Shown one piece after another: positions 23,911 through 33,137 of a stretch of 64,000 nt of DNA. The position numbers and the translations under genes were made by a program. The DNA is from JBCBSK01 sp965250105 (GTDB taxonomy: Bacteria; Pseudomonadota; Alphaproteobacteria; Rhizobiales; Tepidamorphaceae). Within the stretch, counting starts at the first letter, position 1. The number at the start of each line of letters is the position of its first letter. The notes beneath the pieces were generated by a model. That model did no database searches. It saw only the letters and a list, made by a program, of their open reading frames with translations, and was not told the origin of the DNA. Location of the stretch: contig OZ252290.1 of NCBI GenBank assembly GCA_965250105.1, positions 2,232,001-2,296,000 on the forward strand, read 5' to 3'.

Positions 23911-25179
23911 CTACGCCGCGTCCGGCGTCTCGGGTGCTGCCTCGCCCATGCCGCGCGCCAACACGGAGGCCAGGCCGATCAGCACGATCAGCGTGACGAT
24001 GGTCGCGGTCCAGCCGAACAGCGTGAAGACCTGTCCGAGCGCCATCGCGCCGGCCAGCCCGCCGATGTAATAGCTCGACAGATAGATGCCGTTGGCGGCG
24101 GCGTGGTCGCGTTCCGCGGTGCGCCCGACATAGCCGGTGGCGGCGGCCTGGGCGAAGAACAGGCCCGCGCCGATCAACCCGAGGCCGATGAGGATGAGGA
24201 TGAGGTTCGGCGCGAGCAGAAGCGCGAGGCCCGTGACGGTAACGCCCATCGACGCCCAGAAGGTCGCGCGGCTGCCATAGCGCTTCACCGCGCCGCCGGC
24301 GATCGGCGTCGTCAGGATGGCCGGCAGGAAGACGAAATAGACGAGGCCGATCGAGGCCTGCGGCAGGCTGAAAGGTGGTTCGGCGAGCACGAAATTGACA
24401 TAGGTGAAGGTGCCGATGAAGGCGAACAGGATGATGAAGCCGATGGCGAAGGCCGAACGCAGCCGGGCATTGGTGAAATGCGCCTTCCAGGCATCGAGGA
24501 CCGAGCCGTTGGCATCCTCGACCGCGCGCGGGCCCGATGTCCGGCCGATGTAGAAGAAGGCGATGACGGCGCCGGTCAGGTTGAGGAGCGCGAAGGCGTA
24601 AAAGCTTTCCGCCAGGCCGACATCCTGGGCGATCTCCGAGGCGAGCAGCCGGCCGAACAGGTTTGACGCCACATTGCCGGTGATATAGGCGGCCATGGCG
24701 CCGCCGGCGGCGGTGATCGAGCATTCTTCCGACAGATAGGTCAGCGTCAGCGTGAAGGCGGTCGACATGAAGACGCCCTGCGCGATCCGCAGCAGGGTGA
24801 AGGTGGTCAGGTCCTCGGTGACGCCAAGCAGGAAGGTCGGCACCGACAGAAGCGCCAGGCTGAGCCAGATGCCGAGCTTGCGGTCGATGCGCCGCGCGAA
24901 CAGCGCCACCACGATGCCAGCCGCCGCCATGCCAATGGTCGAGGCGTTGACCGCCACCCCCATGGCCGCCGGCGACACGCCATAGGTCTCCACCAGCGTC
25001 GGCAGCAGGGCCTGGCTGCCGAACAGGTCGATCAGGGTGAGAAAGGAGATCAGCGCGATGACCAGGCTGCGCTTGAAGATCTCCGACCGCTTTTCGGCCG
25101 GCAGGCCCTCCATCGCCACGCTGTCGGTGATCATGGCCGACATGGGATTGGGCTCGGCGGTCCGGTCGCTGGCTGCCAT
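23911..25179 (-). CDS. major facilitator superfamily transporter
   Basis: A 422-residue inner-membrane protein with about 12 hydrophobic segments and an N-terminal cytoplasmic tail of about 35 residues. The loop 2-3 region reads ALFARRIDRKLGIWLSLALL, as in drug-efflux-type MFS members. Features such as LLPTLVETYGVSPAAMGVAV resemble the YnfM/arabinose-efflux group. The substrate cannot be assigned. The ribosome site before the ATG is weak; an internal Met at residue 13 is an alternative start. Confidence 0.87.
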   Translation of the reverse strand: MAASDRTAEPNPMSAMITDSVAMEGLPAEKRSEIFKRSLVIALISFLTLIDLFGSQALLPTLVETYGVSPAAMGVAVNASTIGMAAAGIVVALFARRIDRKLGIWLSLALLSVPTFLLGVTEDLTTFTLLRIAQGVFMSTAFTLTLTYLSEECSITAAGGAMAAYITGNVASNLFGRLLASEIAQDVGLAESFYAFALLNLTGAVIAFFYIGRTSGPRAVEDANGSVLDAWKAHFTNARLRSAFAIGFIILFAFIGTFTYVNFVLAEPPFSLPQASIGLVYFVFLPAILTTPIAGGAVKRYGSRATFWASMGVTVTGLALLLAPNLILILIGLGLIGAGLFFAQAAATGYVGRTAERDHAAANGIYLSSYYIGGLAGAMALGQVFTLFGWTATIVTLIVLIGLASVLARGMGEAAPETPDAA

Positions 25180-25262
25180 GGGTCGTGACCTGTCGCTGTC
25201 GGGGCCGGATGACGGACCCGATGGTGTGGGGCTTGGGGTTGGGGAAGCCTTGCTAGGCGCCG

Positions 25263-26183
25263 TTAGTCATGGCTGCCATGGGCGAGCGGCCCGACGCGGG
25301 GGATGCCGTCGGTCTCGCTGGCCGGTTCGACGACGCCGAAATAAAGTATCGCTGGCTCGTCGCCGGTGTTCTCCCAGAAGGCCTGCGCGCCGCCCGACAG
25401 CGACGAGCCGGTCTCGGCGGCCAGGACGGTGGGGCTGTCATTGTCCGACCGATGCTCGGTCACCGTGCCCTGCCAGACGAAGATCTGCGCCGGTTCGCCG
25501 GCAGCGGTGAAGCTTGGAAAGACGCCGCCCGGTGCGAGCGTCGTGCGATAGGTGGTCAGCGTCATGCCGTCGCCGAAGGCGCCGTCGAAATGCGCGCCGA
25601 TATCCACCACGCCCAGAAGGTCGTGCTGAACGTTCATCGCGTCGGGCAGGTCGAAGTCCTGCATCGCCGGCCGGTCGGCGGTCTCGGCGGTGGCCGGGTC
25701 CTCGCTCTGGAACACGTCGAAGGCGATGAGGTGGACGGTCTCGTCGCCCTCGTTCAGCCACCAGTGCGATATCTCGCCTTCCTCGAGCGCCAGCCCGCCG
25801 GCCTTGTGCAGGATCCGCTCATTGGCGGTGTTGACATATTCATAGATCTCGCCGGTCAGGATGGTGAACACGGCCGGGCGGTTGGCATGGTTGTGGATCG
25901 GCACGATCCCGCCATTGCCGTTGATGGTCCAGAAGCGGGTGCGCAGGCTGCGCCCGGCGAGCGAGGCGATGCCCTCTTCCGCCAGGGGCGTCGTCGCGGT
26001 GACCGTGTTCGAGATGTCCTTGGCGCCCGACGGTCCGCGCAGGCCGAGAATGGTCCGTGTTTCGAGCGTGTCGAGATCGAGCGCGGGCGCCGGGCCGGCG
26101 AGGAGCGCGCCGCCGGCCATGGCGGCGAGCCCGAGGGTTGCGACGGTCGAGAGGCCGCTGCGGCGGTGTCGGGATGCGGTCAT
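25263..26183 (-). CDS. exported cupin-domain protein
   Basis: A 306-residue protein with a signal peptide (basic TASRHRR start, hydrophobic core, cleavage likely near GPAPALD) and a cupin fold. The first metal-binding cupin motif is visible in GIVPIHNHANRPAVFTILTG, with GEISHWWLNEGDETVHLIAF as its second half. The C-terminal half (YRTTLAPGGVFPSF onward, AQAFWENTGDEPAILYFGV) looks like a second cupin that lacks most metal-binding histidines. The likely location is the periplasm. Start MTASRHR follows GGAG. The function is unknown; exported cupins are uncommon among sugar- and amino-acid-binding family members. Confidence 0.78.
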   Translation of the reverse strand: MTASRHRRSGLSTVATLGLAAMAGGALLAGPAPALDLDTLETRTILGLRGPSGAKDISNTVTATTPLAEEGIASLAGRSLRTRFWTINGNGGIVPIHNHANRPAVFTILTGEIYEYVNTANERILHKAGGLALEEGEISHWWLNEGDETVHLIAFDVFQSEDPATAETADRPAMQDFDLPDAMNVQHDLLGVVDIGAHFDGAFGDGMTLTTYRTTLAPGGVFPSFTAAGEPAQIFVWQGTVTEHRSDNDSPTVLAAETGSSLSGGAQAFWENTGDEPAILYFGVVEPASETDGIPRVGPLAHGSHD

Positions 26184-26230
26184 CGGGCGATCTCCTCTAT
26201 CTCGGCGGCGGCCGGCCAAGGGGGATACCC

Positions 26231-27295
26231 TCAACCGTGATGGCCGGCGCCGGTGCCGGAAAACATCTCGCGCAGATCGACGGTCGAGCGCACTTCGAGA
26301 TCGTCGAAATGCTTGTCGAGCCAGGCCGCGGCGGCCTTGCGGCCGATCTCGTGCAGATGCAGCAGAAAATCCCATTCGGCGTTCATCTTCGACGAAGCGC
26401 CGAGCGGGCGCATCTCCTTGCGCGCCTCGATCATGTGGATCTTCATCGAGCGGTAGTCGCCTTCCTTGAGCTTGTTCTCCTGGATCAGGCGGCAGACGAA
26501 GTCGATCGCCCTGAGATCGCGCAGGAGAGAGGCGTTGAAGGTGATCTCGTTGACCCGGTTATGGATGTCGCGCGCCGTCGTCGGCGTGCCCTCGCGGACG
26601 ATCGGATTGATCTGCACGATGATGATGTCGTCGGACGGGCTGTCGTCGATGAAGGGGAACAGCACCGGATTGCCCATATAGCCGCCGTCCCAATAGGGCA
26701 CGCCGTCGATCTCGACCGCCTTGAATAGAAAGGGCAGGCAGGCCGAGGCCATGACCACGTCGAGCGTCACCTCGTCGCGCTTGAAGACGCGCACCCGGCC
26801 GGTCTCGACATTGGTCGCCGACAGGTAGATGTGCAGATCGTTGCAGTCGCGCACCTTCTCGAAATCGATGAAATCGTCGACCAGCTCGCGCAGCGGATTG
26901 ATGTCGAACGGATTGGTGTCGTAGGGCGACGCCAGCCGGCTCATCAGATCCATCATGAGATAGCCCGGCGACATGTCGAGCGACCAGTTGCCGAGCACCA
27001 TGTCGATCGGGCTGCGCTTGACGGGGCTTGCCTGCCCCGCCTTCGACACTTCCCACCAGAAGCGTTCGAGCGCTTCGCGGGCGCCTTCCGCGCCGCCGTC
27101 ATACATGCCCTGGGCGGCGACGACCGCGTTCATGGCGCCGGCGCTGGTGCCGGAGATGGCCTCGATCCAGAGCTGGTCTTCCTCGAACAACCGGTCGAGC
27201 ACGCCCCAGGTGAAGGCGCCATGGGCGCCGCCACCCTGCAGGGCCAGGTTGACGGATTTCTTGTGCCGGGCCGACCGGCCCTGGTTCTTGGCCAT
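26231..27295 (-). CDS. patatin-like phospholipase/hydrolase
   Basis: A 354-residue patatin-fold serine hydrolase with oxyanion motif GGGAHG (21-26), nucleophile Ser51 in GTSAG, and DGGYMGN carrying the dyad aspartate near residue 205. There is no export signal, so it acts in the cytoplasm. It follows bdhA in the same direction with a 25-base gap. That pairing recurs in alphaproteobacteria and suggests a role in lipid or polyhydroxybutyrate turnover. Classical phospholipase A activity is the conservative reading. Confidence 0.9.
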   Translation of the reverse strand: MAKNQGRSARHKKSVNLALQGGGAHGAFTWGVLDRLFEEDQLWIEAISGTSAGAMNAVVAAQGMYDGGAEGAREALERFWWEVSKAGQASPVKRSPIDMVLGNWSLDMSPGYLMMDLMSRLASPYDTNPFDINPLRELVDDFIDFEKVRDCNDLHIYLSATNVETGRVRVFKRDEVTLDVVMASACLPFLFKAVEIDGVPYWDGGYMGNPVLFPFIDDSPSDDIIIVQINPIVREGTPTTARDIHNRVNEITFNASLLRDLRAIDFVCRLIQENKLKEGDYRSMKIHMIEARKEMRPLGASSKMNAEWDFLLHLHEIGRKAAAAWLDKHFDDLEVRSTVDLREMFSGTGAGHHG

Positions 27296-27320
27296 TGTCT
27301 TGTGTCCGATCCGGCGCGCG

Positions 27321-28097
27321 CTATTCGGCCGTCCAGCCGCCGTCGATCGAGAGCGGCACGCCGGTGATGGAGGCGGCGTGATCGGTGGTCAGGAACCGGC
27401 ACAGCCCGGCGATCTCCTCGACGGTGACGAATTTCTTCGTCGGCTGATGGCCGAGCATGACGTCGCGGATGACTTCTTCTTCGGAGATGCCGCGCGCCTT
27501 CGCGGTATCGGGGATCTGCGCCTGGACCAGCGGGGTCAGCACATAGCCCGGGCAGACCGCGTTGACGGTGATGCCGTGTTCGGCGGTTTCCAGCGCCACC
27601 GTCTTGGTCAGGCCGAGAATGCCGTGCTTGGCCGCCACATAGGCCGATTTGAACGGCGAGGCGACGAGGCCATGGGCCGAGGCGATGTTGATGATCCGGC
27701 CCCAGCCGCGCTTCTTCATGCCGGGCACGGCGGCGCGGATGGTATGGAACGAGCTCGACAGGTTGATCGCGATGATCGCGTTCCAGGTATCGACGGGGAA
27801 GTCCTCGACCGGCTCGACATGCTGGATGCCGGCATTGTTGACCAGCACGTCGACCGAGCCGAAGGTCTTCTCGGTATCGGCGACGAGCGCCGCGATCTCG
27901 TCGGGCTTGGTCATGTCGGCGCCGTTATAGTGCACCGAACCGGCCGCCGCCGCGTCGAGGCGGGCGCGTTCGGCCTCGATGTCCTCGGCCTTGCCGAATC
28001 CGTTGATCATGACGTTCATGCCGTCGGCCGCGAAGGCCTCGGCGATGGCAAGTCCGATACCGCTGGTCGACCCGGTGATGATGGCCGTCTTGGTCAT
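27321..28097 (-). CDS. bdhA: D-3-hydroxybutyrate dehydrogenase
   Basis: A 258-residue classical SDR with ITGSTSGIG, NNAGIQHVEPVEDFP, IASAHGLVASPFKSAYVAAKHG and CPGYVLTPLVQAQIPD. The last two segments are diagnostic of D-3-hydroxybutyrate dehydrogenase, which oxidises the monomer released from polyhydroxybutyrate to acetoacetate with NAD. The start is ATG 28097; sequence upstream in frame is not SDR-like. It links to phaAB at the left of the window and to the acetoacetate produced by the carnitine cleavage enzyme. Confidence 0.93.
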   Translation of the reverse strand: MTKTAIITGSTSGIGLAIAEAFAADGMNVMINGFGKAEDIEAERARLDAAAAGSVHYNGADMTKPDEIAALVADTEKTFGSVDVLVNNAGIQHVEPVEDFPVDTWNAIIAINLSSSFHTIRAAVPGMKKRGWGRIINIASAHGLVASPFKSAYVAAKHGILGLTKTVALETAEHGITVNAVCPGYVLTPLVQAQIPDTAKARGISEEEVIRDVMLGHQPTKKFVTVEEIAGLCRFLTTDHAASITGVPLSIDGGWTAE

Positions 28098-28430
28098 GAG
28101 TGTTCCCCGCTTGTTTCGATGACAGGAGTGGCATGCGCGCTCGCGGCGGGCATGTGAGCCCCCACCTCCGTCAGCCGCACTTAACAAGGGGTTGACGGGC
28201 AGGGTCTGTGCCATACCGCATAGTTGCACGCATGAAGCGTGCGATACTTGCACGGCCCGTGTCACGTCTGGATGACGGCGTTTTTCGGCGCGGCCGGCGC
28301 CGGGCCGGACCGCGACAAGGCAGGGGCGCGCCCGCCGGCTTGGTTCGGCGTTTTCCGCAAGCCCGCCGCTCATATGGTATCGCCCGGCCCATTTGCCTCA
28401 TCCCCCGACGACGCGTTACATGGGGTGGCC
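28098..28430. promoter_or_regulatory. 333-base divergent gap with direct and inverted repeats
   Basis: There is no convincing gene here. It separates bdhA from the divergent XRE-cupin regulator. At 28220-28255 it contains a near-direct repeat (ATAGTTGCACG, ATACTTGCACG) and an inverted repeat GCACGC (28226-28231) / GCGTGC (28237-28242), a plausible operator cluster for the adjacent regulator. The remainder shows nothing recognisable. Confidence 0.4.
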
Positions 28431-29021
28431 ATGTCGCTCGCCGAGAAAACCGATGACAGACGCGCCGCCGTGACCTCCGGCCTCGGCGCCGATCTGCGCG
28501 CCTTGCGCAAGTCGCGGCACATGACGCTGCAGCAGGTCGCGCTCGCCGTCGGGCGCTCGGTCGGCTGGCTCAGCCAGATCGAGCGCGGGCTGACCGAACC
28601 GTCGCTCACCGACCTCCGCAAGCTCGGCAAGCTCTACGAGGTGCCGCTGTCGCTTCTGTTCCGCAACGAGCCGGGTCCCGACGCCGAGCGCGCCCATATC
28701 GTGCGCGCGGCCGGCCGCCGCCGCCTTGGCTCGATCGACGACGGTTTCGTCGAGGAATTGCTGTCACCCGATCTCGGCGGTGCCTTCGAGATCTTCCGCT
28801 CCGAATTCGCGCCCGGCTCGGCGCTGCCCGAACCACTCTATCGGGAGACCGAGGAGGCGGGCTATCTGTTGTCGGGCACGCTCGACATGATGATCGGCGA
28901 GCGCTGGCACACGCTGCAGGCCGGCGACAGTTTCCGCTTCCGCCACGAGGCCTATCAGTGGCGCAATCGGGGCAGCGAGCCCGCCGTCGTGATCTGGGTC
29001 GTCGCGCCGCCGATCTACTGA
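28431..29021 (+). CDS. XRE-family regulator with C-terminal cupin domain
   Basis: A 196-residue two-domain regulator. Residues about 18-72 form a helix-turn-helix of the XRE type (LRALRKSRHMTLQQVALAVG, then SVGWLSQIERGLTEPSLTDL), and residues about 115-190 form a small-molecule-binding cupin (EEAGYLLSGTLDMMIGERWH). Relatives such as PuuR control amine and polyamine catabolism. It lies directly before the demethylating dehydrogenase operon on the same strand, 146 bases upstream, and opposite bdhA, so it may regulate either. The ATG at 28431 gives the normal length; in-frame codons further upstream add a non-conserved tail. Confidence 0.87.
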   Translation: MSLAEKTDDRRAAVTSGLGADLRALRKSRHMTLQQVALAVGRSVGWLSQIERGLTEPSLTDLRKLGKLYEVPLSLLFRNEPGPDAERAHIVRAAGRRRLGSIDDGFVEELLSPDLGGAFEIFRSEFAPGSALPEPLYRETEEAGYLLSGTLDMMIGERWHTLQAGDSFRFRHEAYQWRNRGSEPAVVIWVVAPPIY

Positions 29022-29167
29022 ACGCCGTGGCCGCCGGACCAGCCCGATCCGGCATGTCCTGGCCTGAATGAAATTTTTCCGGTCTTTTTCATTTTTGCTC
29101 TTCCCGGCGGCGGTAAATCGTGGTCCGATCGCGGATCGGACAGGATCGCGATGTCGGGGAGGACAGC

Positions 29168-31606
29168 ATGGCCGATTTGCCGGCGACGGCGCGGGTCGTC
29201 ATCATTGGCGGCGGCGCGGTCGGGTGCTCCGTGCTCTATCATCTGGCCAAGGCCGGCTGGACCGACTGTCTGCTTCTCGAAAAGAACGAGCTGACCTCGG
29301 GCTCGACCTGGCATGCGGCGGGCAATTGCCCGAACTTCGTCGGCTCCTGGACGATGATGTCGCTGCAGAACTATTCGACGCGGCTCTACGCGACGCTCGG
29401 CGACGATGTCGGCTATCCGATGAACTACCATGTGACCGGGTCGATCCGGCTGGCCCATTCGCGCGAGCGGATGGAGGAGTTCGCCCATGTCGCCGCCATG
29501 TCGCGCCATATGGGCATTGGTCTCGAAATGATGACCAATGAGGAGATGCGCGACGTCTATCCCTTCCTCGAAACGCATGACCTCGAAGGCGGGCTGTGGG
29601 ACCCGACCGATGGCGACATCGATCCCGCCCAGCTGACCCAGGCTTTGGCGCATGGCGCGCGCGGGCTCGGCGCCAAGATCGTGCGCTTCTGCCCGGTCAC
29701 GGGCGTGCATCGCAAGGGCGGCGAATGGGTCGTCGAGACCGAGAAGGGCCAGGTGCGCTGCGACTATGTGGTCAATGCGGCGGGCTACCGGGCGCATGAG
29801 GTCGGCGCCATGTTCGGCCGCCACGTGCCCTGCGTCAGCCTGGCGCATCAATATCTGATAACCGAGGAGATCGCCGAGCTCGAAGCGCGTGACAGGAAGC
29901 TGCCGCTGCTGCGCGATCCCGATTCCTCCTACTATCTGCGCCAGGAGAAGAATGGACTGCTGCTCGGCCCCTATGAGACCGGCTGCAAGGCGCATTGGGT
30001 GTCGGATGACGATCCGATGCCGGAGGATTTCTCCTTCCAGCTCTATCCCGACGATCTCGACCGGCTCGAATGGTATATCGCCGATGCCTGCGCGCGGGTG
30101 CCGATCCTCGGCTCGGTCGGCATCACGCGGGTGGTCAACGGTCCGATCCCCTATGCGCCCGACGGCAATCCGCTGATCGGCCCGATGCCCGGCGTGCCGA
30201 ACGCCTTCGAGGCCTGCGTCTTCACCTTCGGCATCGTGCAGGCCGGCGGGGCCGGCAAGATCCTGTCGGAATGGATCGTCGAGGGCGAGACCGAAACCGA
30301 ATCCTGGGCCGTCGATCCGCGCCGCTTCACCGACTACGTCACCCAGGAATATACCCGCCAGACCGCGATCCAGGTCTATTCGCACGAATATGCGACGCAT
30401 TTCCCGAAGATCCAATGGCCGGCGGGCCGGCCGGCCAAGACCTCACCGGTCTATGAGGTCCTGCGCGACAAGGGCGCCGAATTCGGCGCCTATGGTGGCT
30501 GGGAGCGGGCCGACTGGTTCCCCGCGCCGGACGACATGCGCGGGCCGGCGCATTCCTACGACCACCAGCACTGGTTCAAGCGCGTCGGCGCCGAATGCCG
30601 CCATGTCGCCGAACATGTCGGCGTGCTCGACCTGACCGGCTTCTCCCGTTTCGAGCTGTCGGGCGAGGGCGCCGCCGACTGGCTGTCCGGTCTCGTCACC
30701 GGCAAGTTGCCGCGACCGGGCCGCATCGGGCTCGTTTATTTCGCGACGCCCAAGGGCAAGGTCCTGACCGAGATGACGCTGACGCGGTTCTCCGAGGACC
30801 GCTTCTGGCTGTTGACCGGCGCCGGCGCCTATTGGCACGACCGCGACTGGCTCGCCGATCATCTGCCGGCGGACGGCTCGATCCGGCTCGACGACGTGAC
30901 GAGCCGCTGGGCGACGTTCCTCGTCACCGGGCCGAAGTCGCGCGATGTGATGGCGGCCTTGGCATCGGGCGATTTCGGCGGCAATGCCTTTCCCTGGCTG
31001 ACGCATCGCCCGGCCGAGATCGGCATGGCGCGTGGCCATCTGATCCGCGTCTCCTATGCCGGCGAACTCGGCTGGGAGATCCATGTGCCGCTCGAATACG
31101 GCCTGCAGACCTACCGCGCCATCGAGGCCGCCGGCCAGGCGCATGGCTTGCGCGATTTCGGCATGCTGGCGCTCGAGTCCATGCGGCTCGAAAAGGGCTA
31201 TCGCGCCTGGAAGGCGGATCTGTCGACCGATTTCACCATGCTGCAATCGGGCCTCGACCGCTGGGTAGACTGGTCTAAAGCCGACTTCATCGGCAAGGCG
31301 GCGCTGGAGGCGGAACGCGCGGCTGGCGGCGACAAGGCCTTCGTGACCATGACGGTCGCGGACGGGGCGGGCGATCCCGTCGGCCTGTCGACGGTGTTCA
31401 ATGGCGACGGTTCGGCCTGCGGCCTCGTCCTGTCGGCGGGCTACGGCCACCGCACGGAGACCACCGTCGCGCTGTCGATCATCGATGCCGACAAGGCCGA
31501 TCCGAACGGCGATTTCGAGATCGAGGTCGTCGGCACGCGGCGCAAGGCGCGCATCCATCCCGATGCCGCGGTCTACGACCCGGCCAATGACAGGCTGCGC
31601 GGATGA
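29168..31606 (+). CDS. DMGDH/sarcosine dehydrogenase-like FAD protein with GcvT domain (1)
   Basis: An 812-residue flavin-folate enzyme. Residues 1-400 form a D-amino-acid-oxidase-fold FAD domain with GGGAVG (14-19) and STWHAAG, whose His49 occupies the position of the covalent FAD histidine of dimethylglycine and sarcosine dehydrogenases. Residues about 430-800 form the aminomethyltransferase (GcvT) fold that captures formaldehyde on tetrahydrofolate (YAGELGWEIHVPLEYGL, LESMRLEKGYRAWKADLS). It oxidatively demethylates a secondary or tertiary amine. Start MADLPATA follows GGGGAGGA. It is the first gene of the one-carbon operon, overlapping the methyltransferase gene by four bases. The amine is unknown. 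Confidence 0.9.
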   Translation: MADLPATARVVIIGGGAVGCSVLYHLAKAGWTDCLLLEKNELTSGSTWHAAGNCPNFVGSWTMMSLQNYSTRLYATLGDDVGYPMNYHVTGSIRLAHSRERMEEFAHVAAMSRHMGIGLEMMTNEEMRDVYPFLETHDLEGGLWDPTDGDIDPAQLTQALAHGARGLGAKIVRFCPVTGVHRKGGEWVVETEKGQVRCDYVVNAAGYRAHEVGAMFGRHVPCVSLAHQYLITEEIAELEARDRKLPLLRDPDSSYYLRQEKNGLLLGPYETGCKAHWVSDDDPMPEDFSFQLYPDDLDRLEWYIADACARVPILGSVGITRVVNGPIPYAPDGNPLIGPMPGVPNAFEACVFTFGIVQAGGAGKILSEWIVEGETETESWAVDPRRFTDYVTQEYTRQTAIQVYSHEYATHFPKIQWPAGRPAKTSPVYEVLRDKGAEFGAYGGWERADWFPAPDDMRGPAHSYDHQHWFKRVGAECRHVAEHVGVLDLTGFSRFELSGEGAADWLSGLVTGKLPRPGRIGLVYFATPKGKVLTEMTLTRFSEDRFWLLTGAGAYWHDRDWLADHLPADGSIRLDDVTSRWATFLVTGPKSRDVMAALASGDFGGNAFPWLTHRPAEIGMARGHLIRVSYAGELGWEIHVPLEYGLQTYRAIEAAGQAHGLRDFGMLALESMRLEKGYRAWKADLSTDFTMLQSGLDRWVDWSKADFIGKAALEAERAAGGDKAFVTMTVADGAGDPVGLSTVFNGDGSACGLVLSAGYGHRTETTVALSIIDADKADPNGDFEIEVVGTRRKARIHPDAAVYDPANDRLRG

Positions 31607-32511
31607 GCGAGATCGTGCTCCTCGACGGCGGCATGGGGCAGGAATTGCTGCGCCGGTCGGGGGCGGAGCCGACGCCGCTGTGGTCGGCCCAGGTGATGAT
31701 GGAACGGCCGGATCTCGTGCGCGACCTGCATGCCGATTTCATCCGCGCCGGTGCGCGGGTCATCATCGTCAACGCCTATTCCGCGACCCAGAACAAGCTC
31801 GCCCGTTTCGGCGCGCCCGACCAGTTCCAGGCCTTGCAGGATCAGGCCTGCCGGCTCGCCGTCGAAGCCCGCGACAGCGCCGCCGAGGATGTCGCGATCG
31901 CCGGCTGCCTGCCGCCGCTCGAATGGTCCTACAGGCCCGAACTCGTCGGCCCCGATGACGCGATCGCCGCGCACTATCGCGAGATCGCCGAGGCGCAGGC
32001 CGACACGGTCGATTTCTTCATCTGCGAGACCATGAGCACCGCGCGCGAAGGCCGCGCGGCGGCGATGGCCGCCATGGCGGTCGACAAGCCGGTCTGGGTC
32101 GCCTGGACGCTGAAGGAAGGCAGTGGCGGGCGGCTGCGGTCGGGCGAAACCCTCACCGAAGCGGGTGCCGCCGTGGCCGACCTGCCGATCGCGGCACGTT
32201 TGATCAATTGCTGCCCGCCGGAAGATGTCGATGCCGGGCTCGCCGATCTCGTCGCCCTCGGCGGTCCGGTCGGCGCCTATGCCAATGGTTTCCGGCCGAT
32301 CGCCGAGGCCTATACGGTGGGATCGACGGTCGCCGTGCTCGAAGGCGAGCGCCCCGATCTCGGACCCGAGGCCTATGCCGGTTTCGCGCTCGGCTGGGTG
32401 GCGGGCGGCGCGTCGATCGTCGGCGGCTGCTGCGAGATCGGGCCGGACCATATCCGCCATCTCGCCGGCGCGCTGACAGCGGCCGGCCATGACGTCGTGA
32501 GGCCCGCATGA
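31603..32511 (+). CDS. homocysteine S-methyltransferase family protein (BHMT-like)
   Basis: A 302-residue zinc-dependent methyltransferase of the Pfam S-methyl_trans family. It opens with LLDGGMGQELLRRSG, and its zinc cysteines are Cys203/204 (LINCCPPE) and Cys276/277 (GGCCEIGP). Family members move a methyl group from betaine, S-methylmethionine or a related donor to homocysteine. Its ATG overlaps the stop of the dehydrogenase (ATGA), and its stop overlaps the LysE-type gene. Between two amine demethylases, a betaine-type donor is a reasonable inference. The protein is short for human-type BHMT but normal for bacterial forms. Confidence 0.87.
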   Translation: MSEIVLLDGGMGQELLRRSGAEPTPLWSAQVMMERPDLVRDLHADFIRAGARVIIVNAYSATQNKLARFGAPDQFQALQDQACRLAVEARDSAAEDVAIAGCLPPLEWSYRPELVGPDDAIAAHYREIAEAQADTVDFFICETMSTAREGRAAAMAAMAVDKPVWVAWTLKEGSGGRLRSGETLTEAGAAVADLPIAARLINCCPPEDVDAGLADLVALGGPVGAYANGFRPIAEAYTVGSTVAVLEGERPDLGPEAYAGFALGWVAGGASIVGGCCEIGPDHIRHLAGALTAAGHDVVRPA

Positions 32512-33137
32512 CGCTCGAAACCTATCTTCTCTATCTCGCGGCGCTGGCGGTTTTCTTCGCGACGCCGCCGGATACGAGCCAGTTCCTGATCATGTCGAAC
32601 AGCCTGCGCCACGGGCTGAAGCGCTCGATGAACACCATCGCCGGCGATCTGTCGGCGAACCTATTGCAGATGACGGCGGCGGCGTTCGGCCTCACCGCGA
32701 TCATCGCCGCATCCGCCGATGCGATCACAGTCATCAAATGGCTCGGCGTCGCCTATCTCGCCTGGCTCGGGCTGAAGCTCTTCCGGGCGCCGCCGGTCTC
32801 GCTGTCGGGCGCCGCTGCGCCGGCACCCGCGGGCCGCCTGTTCCGCCAGGGCTTCCTGACCTCTCTGGCCAACCCCTATGCGGTCGTCTTCTTCGCCGCC
32901 CTGTTCCCGCAATTCATCGATGTCGGCCAGCCCGTCGCGCCGCAGCTTCTCGTTCTCGGCGTGACCTATCTCGTCGTCGACGGGGTGCTGCTCGTCGCTT
33001 GGGGTTTCACCGCGACGCGCGCGCTGGCTCGCGTCAAAGCGTTTGGCGGGGCGTGGCTTAACCGGCTGTGCGGCGGATTGATGATGTGCGCGGCGCTGTT
33101 GCTGGCGTCGAAGGATATGGCGGTGGAGAAGAGATGA
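32508..33137 (+). CDS. LysE/RhtB-type amino-acid exporter
   Basis: A 209-residue membrane protein of the LysE superfamily with about six helices. It shows the family N-terminus (AALAVFFATPPDTSQFLIM, where PPD replaces the usual PGP) and the loop GLKRSMNTIAGDLSANLLQM, then GLKLFRAPP and the second-half FLTSLANPYAVVFFAALFPQFI. It overlaps the preceding and following genes by four bases each. Exporters in catabolic operons usually vent an amino acid or its methylated analogue; here possibly a surplus demethylation product or methionine. This role is inference. Confidence 0.88.
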   Translation: MTLETYLLYLAALAVFFATPPDTSQFLIMSNSLRHGLKRSMNTIAGDLSANLLQMTAAAFGLTAIIAASADAITVIKWLGVAYLAWLGLKLFRAPPVSLSGAAAPAPAGRLFRQGFLTSLANPYAVVFFAALFPQFIDVGQPVAPQLLVLGVTYLVVDGVLLVAWGFTATRALARVKAFGGAWLNRLCGGLMMCAALLLASKDMAVEKR

